This document shows, in pieces, positions 1 to 8,936 of a stretch of 64,000 bases of DNA. The notes below the pieces were generated by a model that saw only the letters and a list, made by a program, of their open reading frames with translations, made no database searches and was not told where the DNA came from. The position numbers were made by a program, and so were the translations under genes. Source of the stretch: Treponema sp. OMZ 798 (GTDB taxonomy: Bacteria > Spirochaetota > Spirochaetia > Treponematales > Treponemataceae). Location of the stretch: positions 1,984,001 to 2,048,000 of the forward strand of contig NZ_CP051305.1 in the NCBI RefSeq assembly GCF_024181385.1, given 5' to 3'. The number at the start of each line of letters is the position of its first letter. Within the stretch, counting starts at the first letter, position 1.

Positions 1-1
1 A

Positions 2-328
2 CATGGCATGAAGCAAAGAACGGCGATTATTTCTGCACTGGTGCATTCTCCAAAGTTACTAATTTTAGATGAACCTTTTGTTGGACTTGATCCGAAAGCA
101 ACTTTTCTACTAAAGAAAATAATGCACGAATGCGTATCAGATGGAGGAGCCATTTTCTTTTCAACACATGTATTGGATGTTGCAGAAAAATTATGTAATA
201 AAATTGCAATTATAAAAACCGGAAAGTTAATAGCGAGCGGAAATACAGAAGAAGTCAAAGGCAATAAATCTTTGGAAACTTTTTTCATGGAGGTGCAGGA
301 TAATGAGCAAAATTTGGATACTAATTAA
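2..328 (+). CDS. ABC transporter ATP-binding protein, 3' part only
   Basis: C-terminal part of an ABC ATPase that powers the membrane protein encoded next. The open frame continues through the left edge of the window; the first in-frame ATG (position 8) is not the start, because the HGMKQR at the edge is the tail of the ABC signature. Walker B (LLILDEPF) and the switch histidine (FFSTHVLD) follow in the usual order. Walker A lies outside the window. The 3' end overlaps the permease gene by 26 bp, so the two are probably translated together as an export complex. Substrate unknown. The DNA is visibly more AT-rich than genes further right. Confidence 0.9.
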   Translation, partial: HGMKQRTAIISALVHSPKLLILDEPFVGLDPKATFLLKKIMHECVSDGGAIFFSTHVLDVAEKLCNKIAIIKTGKLIASGNTEEVKGNKSLETFFMEVQDNEQNLDTN

Positions 329-1862
329 AACACAATTGATGAATTTTTTTCCGATCAACGAAATGAAAGAGCCGGGAAATAAAAAACAAAGTTCAATTGT
401 TATTGCAAGTTTTGGAATAATAACTCTTGCCATATTTTTCTTTGTTTATAATATCATAACAGCCAAAACATTGGTACAAGCGGGACAGCAGGAGTTGATA
501 CCGGCATATATGGTATCGGTATCAAGCTTTGCAATATTATTTTTGACAATATTTTATTCGAATGGGATTTTATTTGGCAGTCGTGATATGAAAAATCTTT
601 TGTCGTTGCCTGTAAAAAGTTCGGATATTATAAGCAGCAAGTTTATGTTTATGTATTTATTGAATTTTTTAATAGGATTGATGTTTATGCTTCCGGGAGG
701 AATTGTTTGGGTGTTAAACGGAAGTTTAAATGCATTACAGATTATATTGTATTTTACTTCCATAATTTTTGTTCCGTTGATACCGATGTGTATAGCAGCA
801 TGTATGGGAATCGTTATTGTTGTTGCTTCATCTTTCTTTAAGAGAAAAAATGTTATTACATTAATCTTTTCATTTGCGATGATAGGAATCATTGGATATA
901 TTGCAGTGTCGGCTATGAAATCAGGTAATGAAAATAGCATTGGGATTATGCTTTCTAAGCAAATTACCGGACTGTACCCGCTATCTAAGTTATTTATGGA
1001 ATACTATAAATTTCCAATGCACATTGGAGTAGGGTTATTTATTGTTCTCTCGATAGTATTTTTTTATATATTTGCCAAAATGGTTTCATTGAAGTATGGA
1101 TTGCTTAATACTCTTGCTAAAACAACAACAAGATATTCCGACAACAAAAATTCGAATAATAGAAAATCAGTATTTTTTGCCCTATATAAAAAAGAAATGG
1201 GACGGTTTCTAAACTCATATATGGCAGTGTTGAATGCAGGTCTTGGTGTAATACTTTTATGTGTTTTCAGTATATTTTTCCTTTTTAATTCTTTACAACA
1301 AATAGGGGAATATTCGGGAATCGAAAATATTAATGAATATCTTTCAAATTTTGCTCCGATGTGTATTGCTTCAATGTTTTTACTTAGTTGTCCGGCAGCG
1401 TTTTCCATATCTTTAGAAGGTAAAAATGTTTGGATTTTGCAAAGTTCTCCTATTCGGGTAAAAACGATTTTAAATTCTAAAATTGCAGTAAATCTTACAA
1501 TTCATTTAATCGGATACATGATTTCCATATTTGTATTTACACTGAAACTCGACATGAGTCCAATTCAAATGATTAACCTAATAATTGTTCCTATATGCTA
1601 TTCCGTTTTTATAACAGTGATAGGAATTTCTTTGAATAAAAAATATCCTAACTATGAATGGGAAAGCGAGATGATGGTAGTAAAACAGAGTATGCCTGTT
1701 ATTGTGTCTGCAATTATTGGAATGGCTGCATTAGTTATACCAATTCTTCTTCATTGGTTTTTAAATCTTCCGATAACGCCTGTTTTTCAAATAATATCGG
1801 TTACTTTACTTGTTATTGCAAGTGGAGTTTATATAAAAATCGGTAAATCAAATTTTATTTAG
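303..1862 (+). CDS. ABC-2 type exporter permease, 519 aa
   Basis: Polytopic membrane subunit of the exporter whose ATPase ends just upstream. About twelve hydrophobic segments can be seen, in two clusters (roughly residues 30-260 and 300-519) separated by a polar stretch around residues 270-300. GGAGG eight bases ahead of the ATG supports this start inside the ATPase gene. The family (large ABC-2 type permeases of Firmicutes) is recognised by architecture and not by a signature motif, so the transported compound cannot be named. Codon use is rich in ATA, GGA and AAA and differs from the core genes later in the window, which suggests acquisition from an AT-rich donor. Confidence 0.75.
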   Translation: MSKIWILIKTQLMNFFPINEMKEPGNKKQSSIVIASFGIITLAIFFFVYNIITAKTLVQAGQQELIPAYMVSVSSFAILFLTIFYSNGILFGSRDMKNLLSLPVKSSDIISSKFMFMYLLNFLIGLMFMLPGGIVWVLNGSLNALQIILYFTSIIFVPLIPMCIAACMGIVIVVASSFFKRKNVITLIFSFAMIGIIGYIAVSAMKSGNENSIGIMLSKQITGLYPLSKLFMEYYKFPMHIGVGLFIVLSIVFFYIFAKMVSLKYGLLNTLAKTTTRYSDNKNSNNRKSVFFALYKKEMGRFLNSYMAVLNAGLGVILLCVFSIFFLFNSLQQIGEYSGIENINEYLSNFAPMCIASMFLLSCPAAFSISLEGKNVWILQSSPIRVKTILNSKIAVNLTIHLIGYMISIFVFTLKLDMSPIQMINLIIVPICYSVFITVIGISLNKKYPNYEWESEMMVVKQSMPVIVSAIIGMAALVIPILLHWFLNLPITPVFQIISVTLLVIASGVYIKIGKSNFI

Positions 1863-1880
1863 TTCAAGGAGAGAAATTGT

Positions 1881-2105
1881 ATGAAAGATGGACTGTTAAA
1901 AGATGTCTTGGTGTTGGTGGTAATAATGGTTGTAATATTTATTATTTGCTTATTTCTCCCGGAGAAAATTCCTGTTCATTTCAATGCAAAAGGAATCCCT
2001 GATATGTATGTGAATAAATTTTATCTTTTATTTGCCACAGTCGTTCCTTACTCTGCATACCGGAAATTTGTACGAGGAAGAAAAAACAGAAAGCTAAGTG
2101 AGTAA
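1881..2105 (+). CDS. Short DUF1648-like membrane protein, probably truncated
   Basis: 74-residue protein with one transmembrane helix (about residues 8-27) followed by the segment LPEKIPVHFNAKGIPDMYVN, characteristic of the DUF1648/SdpI-like family. Members are usually much longer with several more helices; here the frame ends soon after in a basic tail (RGRKNRK), so this is probably the 5' remnant of a longer gene. It lies 18 bp behind the permease with an AGGAGAG ribosome site and presumably belongs to the same transcript. Role unknown; SdpI relatives act in immunity to secreted toxins, which is only suggestive here. Confidence 0.55.
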   Translation: MKDGLLKDVLVLVVIMVVIFIICLFLPEKIPVHFNAKGIPDMYVNKFYLLFATVVPYSAYRKFVRGRKNRKLSE

Positions 2106-2265
2106 GCATCCACATTTACAAATTGGTTGCAATCCTTTTATCAAGCCTTTTTAGCATCATACATAAAAACAAATGCGGCAATCTGTTCGTTGAAACGTGC
2201 TTCATTCGTTCAATTTCAAGGAAGCCCCCTCCCCCAAATTTTTCACTTTTCTTTGTTAAATTCGG

Positions 2266-2294
2266 TTGACACTAACTTTAAATTATGTTATCTT
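2266..2294 (+). promoter_or_regulatory. Promoter of the tetR-ABC operon
   Basis: TTGACA at 2266-2271 and TATCTT at 2289-2294, 17 bp apart. Transcription would start at about 2301, exactly where an 18-bp palindrome begins. Seen in sequence; activity inferred. Confidence 0.6.
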
Positions 2295-2300
2295 TATATT

Positions 2301-2318
2301 AGCGACGGTAGCGTCGCT
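2301..2318. promoter_or_regulatory. Candidate TetR operator palindrome
   Basis: AGCGACG-GTAG-CGTCGCT has perfect 7-bp arms and covers the predicted transcription start, 38 bp before the TetR start codon. TetR proteins usually bind palindromes at their own promoters, so autorepression is likely. As RNA it could also form a 5' hairpin. Confidence 0.5.
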
Positions 2319-2355
2319 ATAATCTGCCGGCAAGGCAGGGTGTTTGGGAGAATGT

Positions 2356-2979
2356 ATGTGTGCAAAAGAAAGGCTTCCGGCTGATGTCCGCAAAAAGGAA
2401 ATCAGGGAGGCGGCAAAAAAGGTATTTTTAAAAAAAGGCTTCGGCAGTACCACAATGGAAGACGTTATCGCTGCAACGGGTATGAGCAAGGGCGGGGTTT
2501 ACCGGCACTACAAAAGCACGGCAGAAATGCTCTATGACCTTATGCTTGACGGCAACGAATACCGCTCCTATCTTTCCGAAGACTTTATGCGCAAGCATGA
2601 GGGAATTTCTGTCGAAGACCTTGCAATCGAAATTGCCGTTATGAAAATGCTTGACCCCAACGAGTACAAATCCTTATATGCCATGTTTTTAATGGAAGCG
2701 GAAAAAAATAAAAAACTTCAAAAATTACGCGATGAACTTATAAAAGAATCTGCAAAGGAATTACGCTCATTTTTACATGAACATAACTTGGATAAACTCA
2801 TACCCCTAACAAGCGAAACGGGTATAGCTTTTCTAAATGCCGTCATCGTATCATGCGAAGTCCTATCGGTGGGTAAGGTTTTTAGAAAAAACAAAGATTT
2901 TTTTAGAAACATAATTCGTCATTATTTTAGTGAATCAGAGGAGAAACACAATGAACCTGATAAAAAAATACATCAGTAA
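2356..2979 (+). CDS. TetR family transcriptional regulator
   Basis: 207-residue repressor. The N-terminal helix-turn-helix is typical: about residues 10-55, with TTMEDVIAATGMSKGGVYRHY. The C-terminal ligand domain (about 60-207) is not assignable to a ligand. The ATG at 2356 is preferred because GGGAG lies five bases upstream; a TTG at 2344 would add four residues without a better ribosome site. The gene overlaps the first ABC exporter gene by 29 bp and has a palindrome over its promoter, so it very likely controls its own operon and the two exporter halves in response to an exported compound. Confidence 0.88.
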   Translation: MCAKERLPADVRKKEIREAAKKVFLKKGFGSTTMEDVIAATGMSKGGVYRHYKSTAEMLYDLMLDGNEYRSYLSEDFMRKHEGISVEDLAIEIAVMKMLDPNEYKSLYAMFLMEAEKNKKLQKLRDELIKESAKELRSFLHEHNLDKLIPLTSETGIAFLNAVIVSCEVLSVGKVFRKNKDFFRNIIRHYFSESEEKHNEPDKKIHQ

Positions 2980-4133
2980 AAACAAGGGTATGTATGCAGC
3001 TTCCATATTCTGCGCCTTGCTAGAAGTCGCTATGGGACTTATTACATACATCACTTTGGCGGGAGCAGCTGCCGCTCTTATCGAAGGCAATAGAGATATG
3101 CAGTTTTACACAAAGGCAGCAGGAATTATTTTGATCTGCTTTACGTTAAAAGAAATCTTTGCGGCAATTTCTACATCAATATCGCACAGAGCAACTTTTT
3201 CTGCATTGAAGGATATACGCAAAGATATTTCGGACAAGATGTTTAAGATGCCCTTAGGCGACATTCTCGACATCTCATCGGGAAAGCTTAAAAATATTCT
3301 TGTCGAACAAGTCGATTCAATGGAAACAACATTGGCTCATCTTGTTCCCGAAATGACGGCAAACATTGCAGGCCCCGTCATTCTGTTAGTGTATATGTTT
3401 ATTTTGGATTGGAGACTGGGGCTTCTTTCTCTTGTGCCTCTTGTTATCGGCATGATGTTTATGAAAACCACAATGAAATCATACGGAACAAATTATGCCG
3501 AATCGGTAAAAATAAATCAGGGAATGAACAGTGCCGTAGTCGAATACATCAACGGTATCGAAGTTATAAAAACCTTCAATCAAAATGAAAAGTCATACAA
3601 AAAATACAGCGATGCAGTCTACAACAATGCTTCATTTTATTATAAGTGGATGAAGCAGTGTATGGTCGGCGTTTCGGCATACCGAACTATCTGCCCTATG
3701 ATGCTCTTAACAATTTTACCCTTCGGCGTTTTATTCTATTTAAATAATTCGATTACGCCTGTTAACCTTATCACGATAATTATCCTTTCATTCGGTACAA
3801 TCGAAAATATTATTGCAGCAACAAATGCTTTGGATGACCTTGCACGCATAAACACCATTACAGGAGAAATAAACGGAATCTTGGAGTCAAAAGAATTGGT
3901 TCATGCAGAGACGAGGGCAGAGATTCCAAATTATAATATAGAATTTAAAAATGTGGAGTTTTCATACAAGGACGGCAAAAAAATATTGAACGGCTTAAAT
4001 CTTTTATTAAAAGAAAAACAAATTACCGCCATCGTCGGCCCTTCGGGTTCGGGAAAGTCAACCATCATAAGACTCATTGCAGGCTTTTGGGATACAACGG
4101 CAGGCAGGCTCAGCATCGGCGGTACGGACATAA

Positions 4134-4150
4134 GGGCACCTCTAAAAACC
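4134..4150 (+). repeat. Left terminal inverted repeat of the IS
   Basis: GGGCACCTCTAAAAACC, identical to the reverse complement of 5326-5342. Target copy ATAA precedes it at 4130-4133. Confidence 0.93.
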
Positions 4151-4271
4151 TATTTTTTAGTGTACCTATTTATTATTTTAGTAGCTTTTTTATAAATTGT
4201 CTAGTGTAAAACTTGGATTCTTTATCTTAGTTCCCTTACTTTTCATTTTATTACCTATATGCTCCCTCATT

Positions 4272-5288
4272 TTATTTCTTTAGATAGCAATATCGGCATA
4301 AGTTGTATGTTAAGTTCATCATTATTATCGAAAATGTTGCACGAGCTAATCCTATCGTTCTTACATATATACCTTTCATTGAGTTTGTCATAAAGCCAAA
4401 TACATGTTCGACTCTCGCCCGTATTTTTGATTTTTTTCTGTTACCGATTTTTTGTTTTTTACTAAGAGGTTTCCCTCTTGCTCCTCTTTCACAAATTTGC
4501 CCTTCTATTCCTTTCGCTTTTAAAATCCTGTCTATTTCTTCTCCTATATAGGCACTATCTGCGTATAATCTTTCATCTTCCCTTTCAATCAAATTTTTTA
4601 ACTCTCTACTATCATGAACATTGGCTGCTGTTACCGTCGCTTTCAATATAAGCTTACTTTTTTTATCTATTTTTATATGATCTTTATAACCGTAATAATT
4701 ACGTTTATGCTTCTTTGTCCACCTCGCATCACAGTCTTTTTGCGATAATTTTGCCTTATTTTGTTTTTCTTGCCATTGTTCAGGAATTTTTCCGTTTTTA
4801 ATTTGTTCATTTTCATCTTTGCTGTTATGCTGTATCGGAGCTTCTACTATTGTCGCATCTATTATCGTTCCCTCTTTTCCTATTAAGTTATTCCTAGCTA
4901 ATTCTTTTCCAAACTTTTCAAATAACTTTTTTGATACTCTCGCTTCAATGAGTTTTTCTTTAAAAAGCCATATTGTTTTTGAATCGGGTACTTTATCTTT
5001 TAATTCCAATCCTAAAAATCTCATAAAGGATAGCCGATCGTTTATTTGATATTCCGTTTGATCATCACTTATGTTGTATAATTTTTGTAAGATTATTATT
5101 TTAAACATCATTACATAATCGTATGCAGGTCTTCCGCCTAAACCTTTTGACTCTTTGGTTAATGCTTTTTTTAATAGGGGTTTGAATATTTCCCAATTTA
5201 TTTTTTCGTTTAATTTTTCAAGACTATCTCCTAACTTGCTTAATACTCTTAAACGATCTTCTTCATCAAATAATCCTTTTTGTTTCAT
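4272..5288 (-). CDS. IS5-family DDE transposase
   Basis: 338-residue transposase that fills most of the insertion sequence. The N-terminal region (about 1-110) resembles the DUF772-type domain of IS5 enzymes (GRPAYDYVMMFKIIIL). Catalytic acidic residues are visible in order: first Asp in GTIIDATIVEAP, second in LYADSAYIGEE, and Glu in RARVEHVFG with the usual neighbouring Arg. Full family length, no frameshift, so probably active. Its start codon is 38 bp inside the right terminus. Confidence 0.93.
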   Translation of the reverse strand: MKQKGLFDEEDRLRVLSKLGDSLEKLNEKINWEIFKPLLKKALTKESKGLGGRPAYDYVMMFKIIILQKLYNISDDQTEYQINDRLSFMRFLGLELKDKVPDSKTIWLFKEKLIEARVSKKLFEKFGKELARNNLIGKEGTIIDATIVEAPIQHNSKDENEQIKNGKIPEQWQEKQNKAKLSQKDCDARWTKKHKRNYYGYKDHIKIDKKSKLILKATVTAANVHDSRELKNLIEREDERLYADSAYIGEEIDRILKAKGIEGQICERGARGKPLSKKQKIGNRKKSKIRARVEHVFGFMTNSMKGIYVRTIGLARATFSIIMMNLTYNLCRYCYLKK

Positions 5289-5325
5289 ACCTCATTTTAT
5301 CATCTTTTTAATCTTTTTTAAAGGG

Positions 5326-5342
5326 GGTTTTTAGAGGTGCCC
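5326..5342 (-). repeat. Right terminal inverted repeat of the IS
   Basis: GGTTTTTAGAGGTGCCC, complement of the left end, followed by the second target copy ATAA at 5343-5346. Confidence 0.93.
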
Positions 5343-5875
5343 ATAAAAGATATTCCGCTTGCCCGGCTTTCAGAAATTATTTCCTATGTATCGCAGGATA
5401 ATTATTTATTCGATATGTCCATACGAGAAAACATCAGAATAGGAAAACCCGATGCAAGCGATGAAGAAGTTGAAAGCATTGCAAAAAAATCGGGTTGTGA
5501 TGAATTTATACGGAACCTTGAACACGGTTACGATACGATAAGCGGTCAAGGCGGAAGCCGTCTTTCAGGCGGAGAAAAACAGCGCATTTCTATCGCCCGT
5601 GCTATGTTAAAAAACGCCCCGATTGTTATCCTCGATGAAGCGACGGCATATATGGACACCGAAAACGAGAGCCTCATGCAAAAAGCTATCGGCACCTTGG
5701 TACAAGGCAAAACCCTCATTGTAGTTGCCCATCGATTAAGAACCGTCGTCAATGCAGACAACATCGTTGTAATCGAAAACGGCAGCATAGAAAGTACAGG
5801 CACTCACACCGAACTTTTGGAAAAATCGGCTCTTTACCGCAGCATGTGGGAAGCAGCTCTTAAGGGAGAAGAATA

Positions 5876-7633
5876 ATGATTAGTGTTTTTAAAAAGATTA
5901 TCCGCTTTGCTCAAAAGGAGCGGGCAAATATAAGAAAATCGATTATTGCAGGTTTTATGAATGCAGTTTTTAACGCATTACAATTTGCGGCAATTTATTA
6001 TGTATTAGTTAGAATATTCAATAAAACAATCGGAACAAAAGACATTGCTGTAAGCCTCGGCATCCTGCTTATAAGCCTTGCAGGAAAGATGATTACCAAA
6101 TATATTTCGCAATTACAGCAAACCCATGCGGGTTATTTTATGGCAGCCGACAAAAGAATCGAAATCGGCGAAAAACTAAAAAAAGTTCCTATGGGATTCT
6201 TCTCCGACTTCAGTTTAGGAAAACTCACCACACTCAGCACCACCACTTTAAGCCTCATCGAGGCACAGGTCCCTCTTCTTTTGGTTTTAATGCTAGGCGG
6301 TCTACTGAACACAAGCATTTTTGTATTAAGCCTTTTCTTTTTTAACGTAAAAATAGGCTTAATTGCGGTAGGCGGAATGACAGGCTTTTTTATCGTTACC
6401 GCCTGTATGGAAAAACGCTCGCGTAAAAATGCCCACCAAATCCATGAAGCGCAACAGGACTTAACAAAGCAGGTGCTTACAACCGTACAGGGAATGTCTG
6501 TTATAAAATCCTACAATCTTGCAGGAGAAAATAACAAGGAACTTCACAAGGCCTTTGACGACAACTGCCGCATTACGATGGGTCTTGAAAAAACAATGAC
6601 ACCCTACATTGCAGCACAGCGCATCATTATAGGAGCCGCAATCAGCCTGATGGTTTATTTTTCTTTTAAGCTTTATTTAAAAGGAGCCATGCTTTTACCT
6701 GATGCAATTATGTCGATGATTGCAAGTTTTATAATCTTTGAAGGATTAAAAGGAGCAGGCAGTTTGATGGCAATTTTAAGAATTACCGAAAACGCTATCG
6801 ACAGTTTAAACTATCTTGAAACAATGCCCGAAATACAGGAGGGAGAAAAAACTCAAACAACCGCATCCGCTTTCGGCAATTCAAAAACCGAAATCGAATT
6901 TAAAAATGTGTCATTCAGGTATGACGAAAAAAATATTCTTAACAATGTTTCATGCAAGATGAATGAGAAAGAAATTACCGCCGTTGTCGGTCCCTCAGGT
7001 TCAGGCAAAACTACTCTATGTAATTTGATTGCACGCTTTTGGGATGTACAAGGCGGAAGTATTTCTATCGGCGGAGTTAATATCAAAGATTTAAGCTTGG
7101 AAGATTTGATGAGCAAAATCAGTATGGTATTTCAAAATGTTTATCTTTTTGAAGACACAATCGAAAACAACATCAAATTCGGAAAACCTGAAGCAAGCCG
7201 AGAAGAAGTTATCGAAGCTGCAAAAAAAGCAATGTGTCACGAGTTTATCGAAGCCCTGCCTCAAGGTTACGACACTCTTATCGGTGAAGGAGGCGCTTCC
7301 TTATCGGGCGGAGAAAAGCAGAGGCTTTCAATCGCCAGAGCTATCTTAAAGGACGCTCCCATAATTATTTTTGATGAAGCAACTGCCAACATAGATCCGG
7401 AAAATGAAGACAAGCTGCGCCTTGCCATCGAAGCCCTGACCGCAAACAAAACCATCATCATGATTGCACACCGCCTAAAAACCATCCGCAATGCCGATAA
7501 AATTTTGGTACTCCACGACGGCACAATCGAACAAAGCGGAACTCATGAAGAGCTTACGGCTCAAGGCGGTCTTTACAAAAACCTCATCACCGCCAAAAAT
7601 GAATCGGCGGGATGGAAGCTGTCCAAGAATTGA
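5876..7633 (+). CDS. Half-size ABC exporter (TM + NBD), second partner
   Basis: 585-residue partner of the IS-disrupted gene. The six-helix transmembrane domain (about 1-310) is followed by a nucleotide-binding domain with Walker A GPSGSGKTT, signature LSGGEKQR, Walker B IIIFDEAT and switch region MIAHRL. ATG overlaps the upstream stop (TAATG), so translation is coupled. Such pairs normally work as heterodimers for drugs, lipids or siderophores; with its partner broken, this half may be inactive or homodimeric. The last codons and the stop lie inside a 34-bp palindrome (7621-7654), so that repeat supplies the protein's terminal residues. Confidence 0.9.
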   Translation: MISVFKKIIRFAQKERANIRKSIIAGFMNAVFNALQFAAIYYVLVRIFNKTIGTKDIAVSLGILLISLAGKMITKYISQLQQTHAGYFMAADKRIEIGEKLKKVPMGFFSDFSLGKLTTLSTTTLSLIEAQVPLLLVLMLGGLLNTSIFVLSLFFFNVKIGLIAVGGMTGFFIVTACMEKRSRKNAHQIHEAQQDLTKQVLTTVQGMSVIKSYNLAGENNKELHKAFDDNCRITMGLEKTMTPYIAAQRIIIGAAISLMVYFSFKLYLKGAMLLPDAIMSMIASFIIFEGLKGAGSLMAILRITENAIDSLNYLETMPEIQEGEKTQTTASAFGNSKTEIEFKNVSFRYDEKNILNNVSCKMNEKEITAVVGPSGSGKTTLCNLIARFWDVQGGSISIGGVNIKDLSLEDLMSKISMVFQNVYLFEDTIENNIKFGKPEASREEVIEAAKKAMCHEFIEALPQGYDTLIGEGGASLSGGEKQRLSIARAILKDAPIIIFDEATANIDPENEDKLRLAIEALTANKTIIMIAHRLKTIRNADKILVLHDGTIEQSGTHEELTAQGGLYKNLITAKNESAGWKLSKN

Positions 7634-7737
7634 CATCCTTGTCAATTCTTGGACAACGAGTTTACTTCGTAAACTCGATTCTGTTAAGAACCGGCGGCAT
7701 CCGTGCCGCTTCTGAATTGACATCCTTCTTCAATTGA
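7621..7737. repeat. Cluster of four palindromes between ABC gene and aminotransferase gene
   Basis: Four consecutive hairpins: 7621-7654 (14-bp perfect stem, loop ATCCTT), 7657-7677 (CGAGTTTAC-TTC-GTAAACTCG), 7694-7709 (GCGGCA-TCCG-TGCCGC), and 7715-7736 (AATTGA arms around CATCCTTCT). The first and fourth share GAATTGACATCCTT. No T-run follows, so an ordinary intrinsic terminator is not evident. The second and third resemble hairpins at 63116-63174. Confidence 0.75.
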
Positions 7738-7769
7738 CTTAAAAAACTATTTGAGCTAGAATAAGTCCT

Positions 7770-8936
7770 ATGAAAAAGCGTATCTTTTTGGACAATGCGG
7801 CCGGAGCTTTTCCTAAGGCGCCAGGTCTCGATCAAGCTCTTGCAAGAGCTGTTAATATGGGCACGGGAAACATTAACCGCAGCACCTACACCGAAACGGA
7901 AGAAGCAGGCCTTGCAGTTATCGAAACAAGGGAACTCTTGTGTAAGCTCTTTAACTTTCAGCCGGCTACCCATGTTATTTTTACCTCGGGAGTTACCGCA
8001 AGTTTAAACTATATTATTAAGGGTTTTTTAAAAGCCGGAGACAGGGTCTTAACAAGTTCTTTTGAGCATAATGCCGTAATGCGCCCCTTGGTTCAAATGG
8101 AAAAATCGGGCGTTAAGATTGACCGTGTTCCTGCGGTTTTAAAAAACGGAGGAGCCTTTGTAGACACATCCCTAATCGAATCCATGATAAGGCCCGACAC
8201 CCGTCTCGCCGTGTTTTCTCACGCTTCGAATGTAACCGGCTTTATTCAGCCGATAGAAGAAATTGCCTCAATCCTAAAAAAGCACAATATTCCGCTGGTA
8301 ATAGACGGAGCCCAAAGTGCAGGCCACATCCCCGTTGACCTTGCAAAATTAAAACCTGCGGCCTTTTGCTTTACGGGACATAAGGGCTTACTCGGCCCGC
8401 AAGGAACAGGAGGCATCCTCTTCGATAAGGATTTTGCAAAAGAAGTCGAACCCCTTATCACAGGCGGAACGGGAAGCGCATCCGACTCGGAAGTTACCCC
8501 TTCCTTTATGCCCGATAAATTTGAAGCCGGAACTCAAAACATAATCGGAATCGCAGGTCTTTACCACAGCTTAAAATGGCTGGACTCTTTCGGGATTCAA
8601 AAGATTCACACAAAAGAACAAAAACTGTTTAAGCTCTTTTTGGATGGAATAAAGGACCTCCCAATAAAAATAGCCGGAGGAGATTCAGCTGAAAACAGGG
8701 TCGGAATAGTTTCGATAGATTTTTCAGAGCTAATGGATAATGCAGAAGCAGGCTCCATCCTCGAAGAAAAATACGGCATCCTTACCCGCTGCGGCCTTCA
8801 TTGTTCGCCTTCGGCACATAAGTCCATCGACACCTTTCCGCAAGGCACGGTAAGATTTTCGACGGGCCCCTTTACCATAGAAGAAGAAATTGAAACGGCA
8901 ATAAGAGCAGTAAAGGAGCTTTGCTCAAGGACTTAG
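7770..8936 (+). CDS. Class-V aminotransferase / cysteine desulfurase-like protein
   Basis: 388-residue PLP enzyme of the NifS/CsdB type that would remove sulfur or selenium from cysteine or selenocysteine. The PLP lysine is in CFTGHKGLLGPQGTGG and the probable catalytic cysteine in GILTRCGLHCSPSAHK near residue 345. It converges with selD; their stop codons overlap in the shared TTAG (8933-8936). The position beside selD and a selenium-transport set suggests it delivers selenium to SelD, though general desulfurase activity cannot be excluded. This resembles the 'cysteine desulfurase family protein' often found in selenium clusters. Confidence 0.85.
   Translation: MKKRIFLDNAAGAFPKAPGLDQALARAVNMGTGNINRSTYTETEEAGLAVIETRELLCKLFNFQPATHVIFTSGVTASLNYIIKGFLKAGDRVLTSSFEHNAVMRPLVQMEKSGVKIDRVPAVLKNGGAFVDTSLIESMIRPDTRLAVFSHASNVTGFIQPIEEIASILKKHNIPLVIDGAQSAGHIPVDLAKLKPAAFCFTGHKGLLGPQGTGGILFDKDFAKEVEPLITGGTGSASDSEVTPSFMPDKFEAGTQNIIGIAGLYHSLKWLDSFGIQKIHTKEQKLFKLFLDGIKDLPIKIAGGDSAENRVGIVSIDFSELMDNAEAGSILEEKYGILTRCGLHCSPSAHKSIDTFPQGTVRFSTGPFTIEEEIETAIRAVKELCSRT

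Larger units (their letters stand above)
4134..5342. mobile_element. Complete IS5-family insertion sequence, 1209 bp
   Basis: Bounded by perfect 17-bp inverted repeats (GGGCACCTCTAAAAACC at 4134-4150 and its complement at 5326-5342) and flanked by the direct duplication ATAA (4130-4133 and 5343-5346). It holds one transposase gene on the minus strand and no passenger gene. A 4-bp duplication and this transposase type fit the IS5 family. It sits in the nucleotide-binding domain of an ABC exporter gene, opposite to the direction of that gene. Confidence 0.95.
2951..5876 (+). pseudogene. Half-size ABC exporter (TM + NBD), split by an insertion sequence
   Basis: First of two tandem half-exporters. 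The 5' part (2951-4133) carries six transmembrane segments and Walker A (GPSGSGKST). The 3' part (5347-5876) carries the Q-loop region (YVSQDNYLF), the signature LSGGEKQR, Walker B (IVILDEAT) and the switch histidine (VVAHRL). Removing the IS and one copy of the ATAA duplication rejoins the frame exactly as GGTDIKDIPLARL, giving a normal 570-residue protein, so the insertion is clean and probably recent. As it stands, the 5' product ends in 17 IS-encoded residues. The start at 2951 follows GAGGAG. The 3' end overlaps the second exporter by one base (TAATG). Confidence 0.92.

Noticed and set aside
7621..7654. Intrinsic terminator for the ABC exporter operon.
   Set aside because: No T-run follows the stem, and the same unit recurs nearby as part of a palindrome cluster; at most an incidental terminator.
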